Positions 1-6,572 of a DNA stretch of 10,567 nt are shown here, one piece after another. The position numbers and the translations under genes are program-made. This DNA is from CAUZRD01 sp963582255 (lineage in GTDB: Bacteria > Pseudomonadota > Alphaproteobacteria > Rhizobiales > TMED25): assembly GCA_963582255.1 (NCBI GenBank), contig CAUZRD010000065.1:1-10567 (forward strand). The letters are read 5' to 3'. Within the stretch, counting starts at the first letter, position 1. Each line of letters begins with the position of its first letter. The notes below the pieces were generated by a model that saw nothing but the letters and a program-made list of their open reading frames with translations, was not told the origin of the DNA and made no database searches.

Positions 1-2
1 TG

Positions 3-113
3 ATTCATCATAACAACTCAAGACAACAACGCCGGTGTCCGTATGATAGCGTGGAGGAAAACTCCGTCTTAGGAAAAGTTTTCCATCAAAGATTGCCTTT
101 AACCGGCGTTTAG
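3..113 (+). other. Possible 3' tail of an unidentified plus-strand gene
   Basis: A plus-strand frame enters from the left edge and stays open for 36 codons before TAG at 111-113. It ends in the residues HQRLPLTGV. The reason to mention it is its position: a likely intrinsic terminator in the same direction lies about 70 nt further on, which would suit a convergent gene ending here. The peptide matches no family I know. A 36-codon open frame can easily occur by chance, the same DNA is also open in one minus-strand frame, and the inverted repeats inside it could instead belong to a structured RNA. I give this as a candidate only. Confidence 0.2.
28..110. repeat. Nested inverted repeats that could fold as a three-way junction
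   Basis: A perfect 9-bp inverted repeat, AACGCCGGT at 28-36 and ACCGGCGTT at 102-110, encloses two small hairpins. The first is GGAG (53-56) with CTCC (62-65) around a GAAAA loop. The second is GGAAA (72-76) with TTTCC (80-84) around a three-base loop. Together they could form an outer helix with two inner arms on either strand. No known RNA family is recognised, and the arms are short enough that chance is possible. Confidence 0.35.
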
Positions 114-183
114 TAGCGGATATTTTACCGCAGAGCCTACTTTGTATAATGGATTTTTTTTGAATTAATTTTCTCTGAACCGT

Positions 184-211
184 GGTGGCTTCCTGTACGC
201 CACCTCTTTTT
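184..211 (+). terminator. Likely rho-independent terminator for plus-strand transcription
   Basis: A 6-bp stem, GGTGGC at 184-189 and GCCACC at 199-204, encloses a 9-base loop and is followed by TCTTTTT ending at 211. The T tract is on the plus strand only, so the site would stop transcripts coming from the left edge, convergent with the minus-strand operon. The large loop and the two bases between stem and T run make it moderate rather than strong. Confidence 0.5.
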
Positions 212-346
212 CATCACAGCAGAACGGTCACAATGAAGACCATTCATACTGAGAACGGACAGACTTAAAATTCTGACAACCAACATTCCGACCTCACACC
301 ACAAGGAGCAGCTATTTGGAGAACAACCGCTTTTATTGAGCTTGCC

Positions 347-619
347 TTACCATGTGGTCGGAGGATTTAAAAAATTGAGATCATCCAATGTAAGGCCGCA
401 TTCAATGACAACCAGATAGAGCGCGCCAAAGCATAACGCCGCAATAATTGCCGCGATTAGTCCCTTGCGAAACATCAATGGCTGAGACGGTGCACTTGGC
501 GCTTGGCCTACTTCAAGTTCGCCCGTTTCCTGCAATGTGCGAACGCCAAACGGTAGCGTAGCGATAAATGCCAGCCACCATAAAATGAAATAGATAAAAA
601 ATGCACTCAGCCAGTTCAT
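347..619 (-). CDS. DUF1467-family small membrane protein
   Basis: A 90-residue protein of the DUF1467 family, which has no established function. Two membrane segments are visible, at about residues 5-22 and 52-73. Between them lies a short polar, proline-rich loop that begins with the family's conserved LPFGVRT stretch (residues 22-28). The family is typically this short and is found next to the complex I operon and proS in Hyphomicrobiales (from memory). The ATG at 617-619 is well supported by a GGAAG ribosome binding site at 626-630, six bases away. The gene lies 54 nt behind mce and is the last recognisable gene of the minus-strand run. The C-terminal tail (DDLNFLNPPTTW) is polar. The family call is from sequence pattern; any role in the membrane or in the respiratory chain would be a guess. 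Confidence 0.85.
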   Translation of the reverse strand: MNWLSAFFIYFILWWLAFIATLPFGVRTLQETGELEVGQAPSAPSQPLMFRKGLIAAIIAALCFGALYLVVIECGLTLDDLNFLNPPTTW

Positions 620-673
620 TGAGCGCTTCCTTCAATCGCCATTAAAATATTTAGAATCCGCGACTTGCAAAGT

Positions 674-1078
674 CTAAGCTTCCTCAAGTTCAACCAGTGT
701 GCCAAAATTATCTTTGGGGTGTAGAAATACCACTGGCTTTCCATGGGCTCCAACAGATGGGGTGCTTCCGTCAAGGATACGCATCCCAACCTTTTGTAGC
801 TGTGCTATTGCCTCATGCATATCGCTAACTTCATAGCATATATGATGGATGCCCCCCGATATATTCCGCTCCAGAAAAGGGCCGATTGGCGAAGCCTCTC
901 CAAGAGGCTCCATCAATTCGACTTTTGTATCCTCGAATTCGACAAAAACTAGTGTGACACCCTGTTCGGGTAATTCAACTCGATCTGAGACCTTTGCGCC
1001 GAAGGTTGTGCGATAAAGCGTCACAGCTACATCTAGATCTGGTACGGCAATCGCCACGTGGTTAAGTTTTCTAATCAC
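674..1078 (-). CDS. mce: Methylmalonyl-CoA epimerase
   Basis: This enzyme interconverts the two epimers of methylmalonyl-CoA, linking propionyl-CoA carboxylase to the B12-dependent mutase, so that propionyl-CoA from odd-chain fatty acids and branched amino acids reaches succinyl-CoA. At 134 residues it is the usual length for a family member made of two vicinal-oxygen-chelate (glyoxalase-fold) repeats. The metal-ligand regions are present: NHVAIAVPDL with His7, GGIHHICYEV with His78/79, and GTLVELEE near the C terminus with Glu130 as the expected ligand. The start is GTG at 1076-1078; homologues begin at the same place, just before the NHVAI strand. No clear ribosome binding site precedes it. 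The gene lies 44 nt behind rnj. Its presence beside birA makes metabolic sense, since propionyl-CoA carboxylase needs biotin. Confidence 0.93.
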   Translation of the reverse strand: MIRKLNHVAIAVPDLDVAVTLYRTTFGAKVSDRVELPEQGVTLVFVEFEDTKVELMEPLGEASPIGPFLERNISGGIHHICYEVSDMHEAIAQLQKVGMRILDGSTPSVGAHGKPVVFLHPKDNFGTLVELEEA

Positions 1079-1122
1079 TTAACACGTCCAAATGGATAAT
1101 AATTTGAAGCCGTACCCGCCGC

Positions 1123-2799
1123 TCATATCTGTGTCACCGACACACGTACGTCAGTACGTTTTCCCCATGTGCTATGAAGCTCAGAGCGAACCGCGCGGCG
1201 CACCATCTCACCCAGATAATCAGGATCACGCCGGCGCGGTGCCGGCAGGCGATCAATCGTAGCGTCAATGGTTCTCTCAACAAGAGCCTCTATCTTTATC
1301 CCGCGCGTGTCAGTCTGCGGAATACCAATTAGCTCAAAATCAGGATCAACCAAAACATTCCCACGCCCATCGATAGCAATAGCAATGAAGACCGCGCCCG
1401 AGAGCGATAACTTGCGCCGTTCGCGGATAGCTGGATCATTACCAGGGGTGAGTAGATCACCGTCACGTAAGAGACACCCACTTGCAACTTCATCAATCAC
1501 TTCAGGGTTTCCGGGAGCGAGACGGAGCATAGTGCCGTTAGGAACAACAAAAGCGTTCTTGACTCCGCACTCCAATGCAAAGTGAGCATGCTCAACCAGA
1601 TGTCGCATTTCGCCATGCATGGGAATAGAAATGCGAGGCTGCGTCCATTCATACATCTGCTTGAGTTCTTCACGACGCGGATGACCAGTGACGTGCACCA
1701 AATGACGGTCGGCATCAATAATTTCGACGCTCTTCGCCGCCAAAAGATTTTTAATTTGTCCTACAGCAACCTCATTCCCGGGAATAGTCTTAGCCGAAAA
1801 GATGATCAAATCACCACCCTCAAGCGAGATGTTGGGATGCATGCCCTTTGCCACCCTCGCCAGCGCTGCACGCGGCTCACCCTGACTTCCAGTAAGCAAT
1901 ATCAATGTCTTATCTCGCGGTAGATCTTTAGCTTCATTCTGATCGAAAAACTGGCCTGCACCTTCAAGCCACCCAGTTTTTCTTGCAACGCCAATGACTC
2001 GGTGAAGCGAGCGTCCTGCGACCACAACATCGCGACCTGCCGCGCGAGCCGCTTTGACTACTGATAATATGCGCGCGACATTAGAGGAAAACGTTGCGAC
2101 CGCCACTCTATTCTTTGCACTAGTTATAATTTCCGTCAGATGTTGTGCAACATCGGTTTCTGATGCCGATGCCCCCTCGCGGAATACATTAGTCGAATCA
2201 CAAACAAGTACATCACAGCCTTCCGCACCAATCTGGCGTAGGCGCATTTTATCGGTTGGAGCCCCCATCACTGGACGCTCATCTATCTTCCAATCACCCG
2301 TATGCAGAATTCGAGCATGATCGCAGCTGATCAGAAGAGCATTGGGTTCAGGGATAGAGTGGGTGACGGTGACATATTCCAGACTAAATGGTCCTAGCAA
2401 AAAGCAAGATCCAAGCTCAATTTCATTAAGGCTGACAGCTTCATCCAAATCTGCTTCTTCGAGCCGGGTGCGCAACATAGCGGCGGTAAACGGCGTTGCG
2501 TACACAGGAAGTTGCATTCGGGACCAGAGCGCTGTGATCGCGCCGATGTGGTCTTCATGTGAGTGGGTAAGCACTATGGCAAGGATGTTTCCGCGCAAAT
2601 CATCGAGATAAGTAATGTCGGGAAGGATAACATCGATTCCAGGCAACTCTTCACCAGCAAATCCGATACCGCAATCAACTATGATCCACTTGCGCGCATC
2701 AACAGGTCCGGTACCGTAGAGATAAAGATTCATTCCGATTTCGCCCGCGCCACCGAGCGGCATATAGACAAGATCGTTCTTCACACGGGTGCGTGCCAC
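1123..2799 (-). CDS. rnj: Ribonuclease J
   Basis: A metallo-beta-lactamase/beta-CASP ribonuclease of 558 residues, normal for the family. RNase J enzymes act as 5'-to-3' exonucleases and endonucleases; in alphaproteobacteria they take part in rRNA maturation and mRNA decay beside RNase E. Visible motifs in order are the N-terminal PLGGAGEIGMN, the zinc-binding HSHEDH at 79-84, THSIPEP with His147, HTGDWK with Asp169, the beta-CASP region with TGSQGEP near 303-309, TGHPRREE at 371-378 with His373, and PMHGE with His395. The rest is the C-terminal domain. All catalytic positions I can check are present. The GTG start at 2797-2799 is supported by a strong ribosome binding site, and its first base is the last base of the birA stop codon, so translation of the two is probably coupled. 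Confidence 0.95.
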   Translation of the reverse strand: MARTRVKNDLVYMPLGGAGEIGMNLYLYGTGPVDARKWIIVDCGIGFAGEELPGIDVILPDITYLDDLRGNILAIVLTHSHEDHIGAITALWSRMQLPVYATPFTAAMLRTRLEEADLDEAVSLNEIELGSCFLLGPFSLEYVTVTHSIPEPNALLISCDHARILHTGDWKIDERPVMGAPTDKMRLRQIGAEGCDVLVCDSTNVFREGASASETDVAQHLTEIITSAKNRVAVATFSSNVARILSVVKAARAAGRDVVVAGRSLHRVIGVARKTGWLEGAGQFFDQNEAKDLPRDKTLILLTGSQGEPRAALARVAKGMHPNISLEGGDLIIFSAKTIPGNEVAVGQIKNLLAAKSVEIIDADRHLVHVTGHPRREELKQMYEWTQPRISIPMHGEMRHLVEHAHFALECGVKNAFVVPNGTMLRLAPGNPEVIDEVASGCLLRDGDLLTPGNDPAIRERRKLSLSGAVFIAIAIDGRGNVLVDPDFELIGIPQTDTRGIKIEALVERTIDATIDRLPAPRRRDPDYLGEMVRRAVRSELHSTWGKRTDVRVSVTQI

Positions 2800-3584
2800 T
2801 ATCGAGCATCTCCTTCTGCTAGAACTTCGCCTGCGGCTATATGAACTGTTCGTCCATTGCCGAGTTCAAGTAACAGTGCACCATCACTGGCAAGGCCTGC
2901 AAATCGACCTGATTTGATTGCATCAGAACAACGCACCGTAACTGGTGCACCAAGAGGCGGGCCGCGTTTGAGCCATGCAATCCGGATATCACCAAAGCCA
3001 TTACCCTCATCCCATCTAGTTCGCCAGCGCTCGAACGCGATGGCCAGACTGGCAAAAAGTTCATCCCTAGTTGCCGTGCTGGAAAGTGCATTAATGCAGG
3101 TCGCCCCATCGGATGGACAAGAGCAAATGTTGACCCCCATTCCAACGGCGATTGCCCTCTTGACGCCGACATTCTCTGTTTCGATTAAAACTCCAGAGAG
3201 TTTCTTTCCATCCACCAGCAAATCGTTCGGCCATTTCAGCCTGACAAGTGGTGTCATCTTATCATCAAGTATTGATGAGACCACATCATGTATGGAAAGT
3301 GCAGCAACAAATGCCAGACCAGACAGGTACTCAATCGGTACACAGGATAAAATCAATCGCGTTACATAAAGGTTTCCAGGCGGAGATCGCCAGTTCCTGC
3401 CATGACGTCCTCGACCAAATGTCTGCTCATCGGCCAAAATCCAATCTGGCAGCAGAGCATCGGTGCCGACGCGCTCAAGCGCAACCGTATTAGTCGAGGT
3501 AACTATGGGCAAACGCTCAATAAGCATCGAGGCAAACTGTTCTATGGCAGATGCTTTTGATCTGGTAAGTATAGCGCCCGACAA
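2799..3584 (-). CDS. birA: Biotin--[acetyl-CoA-carboxylase] ligase, without a DNA-binding domain
   Basis: This enzyme joins biotin to the carrier lysine of biotin-dependent carboxylases through biotinyl-AMP. The family's motifs are in order: STN at 30-32, the ligand loop GRGRHGR at 57-63, KWPND at 117-121, then GKKLSGVLIE with the expected catalytic Lys128, and GMGVNI further on. A small SH3-like domain occupies roughly 205-261. There is no N-terminal helix-turn-helix, so this is the short, non-regulatory class and not a biotin repressor as in E. coli. At 261 residues it is a normal length for that class. The longest start is TTG at 3582-3584, which leaves about 30 residues before the STN motif as in relatives; an ATG at 3525-3527 (residue 20) is a possible alternative. 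Neither has a convincing ribosome binding site. It lies 20 nt behind nuoN. Confidence 0.93.
   Translation of the reverse strand: MSGAILTRSKASAIEQFASMLIERLPIVTSTNTVALERVGTDALLPDWILADEQTFGRGRHGRNWRSPPGNLYVTRLILSCVPIEYLSGLAFVAALSIHDVVSSILDDKMTPLVRLKWPNDLLVDGKKLSGVLIETENVGVKRAIAVGMGVNICSCPSDGATCINALSSTATRDELFASLAIAFERWRTRWDEGNGFGDIRIAWLKRGPPLGAPVTVRCSDAIKSGRFAGLASDGALLLELGNGRTVHIAAGEVLAEGDAR
2810..2817 (-). promoter_or_regulatory. Ribosome binding site of rnj, inside birA
   Basis: AGAAGGAG on the minus strand lies 10 nt before the GTG of rnj and within the last codons of birA. It is among the best Shine-Dalgarno matches in the window and is what decides the GTG start of rnj, which overlaps the birA TAG by one base. 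Confidence 0.7.
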
Positions 3585-3604
3585 TCAAAAGCGTACCACC
3601 ACTT

Positions 3605-5035
3605 CTAAAACAGTGAATGAGCCGCCGCCTTGGCGGCAATCACAACCGGTGATGGGTAAATAAAGTACACTAGAACCAATACACCAGTCACAGCCACGAT
3701 CGCAGCAAGTTCACGCGGCATCGGTTGAAAAATTTCTGCGGGATCATCAAAATACATGATCTTTATAATTCGCAGATAGTAAAATGCGCCTACGACGCTT
3801 GCCAACACGCCAATCACCGCCAATGGATAAAGCTCAGCTTCAATAGCTGCAAGAAACACGTAGAATTTAGCAAAAAATCCCGCGAGCGGGGGAATCCCCG
3901 CCAGTGAAAACATCAGTATCGCGAGTGCCGCTGCCATCAGGGGTTGGTTTTTAGCAAGACCGGCAAGATCATCAATATCTTCCACCATGACATCACCACG
4001 GCGCATAGAAAGCACACAAGCAAAGGTACCAAGGGTCATGGTAAGATAAATAGTTAAATAGATGATGACGCCAGCAATCCCATTTTCAGAACCACTAGCA
4101 AGCCCAACCAGCGCAAATCCCATATGACCGATTGAGGAATAAGCTAAGAGTCTCTTGATATTACGCTGGGCAATCGCAGCAAACGCGCCAAGACCCATTG
4201 AGGCAATGGAAATGAATACAATGATCTGTTGCCACTGATCCATCGCACCGGGGAAAGCCTGAATCATAACGCGAACAAACAGGGCCATTGCTGCAATTTT
4301 TGGCGCTGCAGAAAAGAAAGCCGTGACCGGTGTAGGCGCGCCTTCATAGACATCCGGGGTCCACATATGGAACGGCACAGCAGAAACCTTGAAGGCAAGG
4401 CCTGCCGAAATAAATGCAAGCGCAAAGAGTATCCCAAGCGATGGATGGGGTTCGTTTGCAACTTGGGCAATACCAGCAAAGCTAATGGTACCTGTAAATC
4501 CGTAAAGCAACGAAGAGCCGTATAGCAGCATGCCAGATGACAATGCGCCAAGTACAAAATATTTCAAACCTGCCTCGGTCGACTTCAGAGAATCACGGCG
4601 AATGGCGGCGATGACGTAGAGTGCAAGGCTTTGTAGCTCCAGCCCAAGATAGAGCGCGATCAGATCTCCTGCCGAGATCATCATCATCATGCCAACAGTT
4701 GCCAACACAATAAGAATGGGAAATTCAAACCTCTCTGCCCTCACTGTCTTCATATACGCATCGGACATAATGATCGCCGCAGCCGACCCAATGATAGTGA
4801 GGGACTTCATCAAAACCGCAAACTGGTCGAGCACGAAGGCACCGCCAAAAGTCGTTGTTTCCTCTCCGTCCCGATGAAGAAGAACAAGTGCAGCGATCAA
4901 TAAAATAACCGCGCCCCACGTGACTAGTGCTAAGCCGCGCTCACCGCGGAATGCCCCTAAAAGCAACAGCAGCATAGCTCCCATGGTGAGGACGATTTCG
5001 GGTAATGCGGGCAGAAAATTGGGCATGGTGTTCAC
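3605..5035 (-). CDS. nuoN: NADH-quinone oxidoreductase subunit N
   Basis: An antiporter-like proton-pumping subunit in the membrane arm of complex I, placed nearest the NuoA/J/K/H end among the three. The 476 residues are almost wholly hydrophobic, as expected for about 14 membrane helices. The key charged residues are conserved: Glu133 (LGLELQSLALY), Lys158 (GLKYF), Lys216 (LAFKVSAVPFHMW), Lys246 (AAPKIAA) and Lys390 (FFAKFYVF), which match the functional positions known from E. coli NuoN. Two starts are possible: GTG at 5033-5035, giving MNTMPNF, and ATG at 5024-5026, three codons later. A GAGA just upstream is better spaced for the GTG. The gene follows nuoM by 10 nt (or 19 nt from the ATG) and is the last nuo gene of the operon. 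Confidence 0.97.
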   Translation of the reverse strand: MNTMPNFLPALPEIVLTMGAMLLLLLGAFRGERGLALVTWGAVILLIAALVLLHRDGEETTTFGGAFVLDQFAVLMKSLTIIGSAAAIIMSDAYMKTVRAERFEFPILIVLATVGMMMMISAGDLIALYLGLELQSLALYVIAAIRRDSLKSTEAGLKYFVLGALSSGMLLYGSSLLYGFTGTISFAGIAQVANEPHPSLGILFALAFISAGLAFKVSAVPFHMWTPDVYEGAPTPVTAFFSAAPKIAAMALFVRVMIQAFPGAMDQWQQIIVFISIASMGLGAFAAIAQRNIKRLLAYSSIGHMGFALVGLASGSENGIAGVIIYLTIYLTMTLGTFACVLSMRRGDVMVEDIDDLAGLAKNQPLMAAALAILMFSLAGIPPLAGFFAKFYVFLAAIEAELYPLAVIGVLASVVGAFYYLRIIKIMYFDDPAEIFQPMPRELAAIVAVTGVLVLVYFIYPSPVVIAAKAAAHSLF

Positions 5036-5045
5036 GTACGTCTCA

Positions 5046-6563
5046 TCATTTCTCTGGCACGGAAAGCGCTGAATTTACCGCCGCATCAAGCGCAGTTTGA
5101 TACTGGATCATAAGGTTTTCCACCGACACTGCTGTGATATCGATCAGAGCTGCCGGATATATCCCGAAAAAAATTGTTAAAAATACCATGGGAGCAAGAA
5201 TTACGATCTCTCGCCGGTTCACATCAGCAATCGTGCGCAGACTTTCGCGTTCGATTGTTCCAAATATAACGCGGCGATAGAGCCATAAAGCATACGTTGC
5301 AGACAGGACAACACCAGTTGTTGCCAATACCGCTACCAATGTGTTGACTTGGAATGCACCTACCAGAGTGAGAAATTCTCCAACAAATCCGCTAGTGCCG
5401 GGCAAACCAACATTGGCGAGCGTAAAGACCATGAAGACGACCGCGTAAATAGGCATACGATTGACGAGCCCACCATAGGCGGCAATCTCTCGGGTATGTA
5501 TACGGTCATAGACAACGCCAACACACAAAAACAAAGCGGCTGACACTATGCCATGAGACAGCATCTGAAAAATTCCGCCCTGAATCCCTTGCGCGGTGAC
5601 CGTAAATATACCCATCGTCACAAAGCCCATATGAGCGACGGAGGAATAGGCGATCAGTTTTTTCATATCCTCCTGCACTAGTGCCACTAGTGATGTATAA
5701 ATGATGGCAATCGCCGACAGGCCAAACACCAAGGGCGCAAACATATCCGATGCCAATGGGAACATCGGCAGCGAGAAGCGCAAGAACCCATAGCCGCCCA
5801 TTTTTAACAAAATACCAGCTAGGATCACCGACCCAGCAGTCGGTGCCTCAACATGAGCATCGGGGAGCCACGTGTGGACTGGCCACATTGGCATCTTGAC
5901 GGCGAATGATGCAAAAAATGCAAGCCACAGCCAGGTCTGCATTTCTGCGCCAAAATCATGCGACATCAATGTCGGAATATCGGTCGTGCCTGCGTCCAAA
6001 TACATCGCCATGATGGCGAGTAGCATCAATACGCTACCAAGGAGCGTGTAGAGAAAGAATTTAAAACTAGCATAGACCCGGCGCGCGCCACCCCAAATTC
6101 CGATGATGAGAAACATCGGAATGAGGACACCTTCAAAAAATAAATAAAACAGGACCAGATCGAGGGCACAAAAGACCCCGATCATCAGCGTTTCAAGAAC
6201 AAGAAACGCGATCATATATTCTTTTACTCGAATTTGGATCGACTGCCAGCTAGCAAGAATGCAGGCAGGCATCAAGAATGTAGTTAGGATAACGAACAGC
6301 ATCGAAATGCCATCAACGCCCATATGGTAGCGGATGGTGCCACTGAGCCATTCACGCCTCTCGACGAACTGGAAATCGGATGTAGTAGGATCAAAGTTTA
6401 TCCAAATCAACAATGAAACGAGGAAGGTGAAAGAAACGGTCCACAGAGCCGCATACCGTACATTCCGGCGGGAAATATCGTCATCCCCCGGGATGAACAA
6501 CACCAGTATAGCCCCCGCGAGCGGCAAGAATGTTACTAGGGATAAAATTGGCCAATCGCTCAT
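5046..6563 (-). CDS. nuoM: NADH-quinone oxidoreductase subunit M
   Basis: The middle antiporter-like subunit of the complex I membrane arm, thought to move one proton per catalytic cycle. It has 505 residues, the usual length, with the hydrophobic pattern of about 14 membrane helices. The functional residues are in place: Glu144 in FFEGVLIPM, Lys223 in FAVKMPMWPVHTWLPDAH, Lys254 in ILLKMGGYG and Glu396 in GFVGEFL, equivalent to the residues shown to matter in E. coli NuoM. The ATG at 6561-6563 sits nine bases behind the nuoL stop, and the gap is nearly all G on the coding strand (GGGGGGAGC). That gives a purine-rich ribosome binding site placed unusually close to the start, so translation is probably coupled to nuoL. 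Confidence 0.97.
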   Translation of the reverse strand: MSDWPILSLVTFLPLAGAILVLFIPGDDDISRRNVRYAALWTVSFTFLVSLLIWINFDPTTSDFQFVERREWLSGTIRYHMGVDGISMLFVILTTFLMPACILASWQSIQIRVKEYMIAFLVLETLMIGVFCALDLVLFYLFFEGVLIPMFLIIGIWGGARRVYASFKFFLYTLLGSVLMLLAIMAMYLDAGTTDIPTLMSHDFGAEMQTWLWLAFFASFAVKMPMWPVHTWLPDAHVEAPTAGSVILAGILLKMGGYGFLRFSLPMFPLASDMFAPLVFGLSAIAIIYTSLVALVQEDMKKLIAYSSVAHMGFVTMGIFTVTAQGIQGGIFQMLSHGIVSAALFLCVGVVYDRIHTREIAAYGGLVNRMPIYAVVFMVFTLANVGLPGTSGFVGEFLTLVGAFQVNTLVAVLATTGVVLSATYALWLYRRVIFGTIERESLRTIADVNRREIVILAPMVFLTIFFGIYPAALIDITAVSVENLMIQYQTALDAAVNSALSVPEK

Positions 6564-6572
6564 GCTCCCCCC

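Larger units (their letters stand above)
1..346. other. Intergenic region downstream of the operon, no assignable gene
   Basis: This stretch follows the stop codon of the DUF1467 gene. I see no tRNA, no rRNA and no recognisable protein. It holds a plus-strand hairpin with a T tract (184-211), nested inverted repeats (28-110), an A/T-rich segment near 141-172 including a TATAAT at 145-150 without a good -35 partner, and short open frames on both strands. One plus-strand frame is open from position 3 to a TAG at 111-113. One minus-strand frame is open from about 211 to the left edge. Neither gives a product I recognise. No hairpin followed by a T run is visible on the minus strand, so the end of the long minus-strand transcript is not marked here. 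Confidence 0.6.

Noticed and set aside
53..67. GGAGGAAAACTCCG resembling the conserved GAGGAAAGTCC core of RNase P RNA
   Set aside because: The match is only partial. The partner ACAGAA-type segment and the usual several-hundred-base structure are not found nearby, so this is not rnpB.
99..214. Minus-strand ATG at 212-214 followed by lysine-rich codons as a small gene
   Set aside because: The frame stops after about 25 codons, has no ribosome binding site, and its beginning is the plus-strand terminator hairpin.
1135..1160. Repeated ACGTACGT-like motifs near the rnj end and before nuoN (5034-5041)
   Set aside because: They are short self-complementary words inside or beside coding sequence, with no spacing pattern or shared position that would suggest an operator.
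2857..3369. Plus-strand open frame of 170 codons opposite birA
   Set aside because: It mirrors the coding frame of a conserved biotin ligase and has low-complexity, serine-rich translation typical of an antisense shadow.
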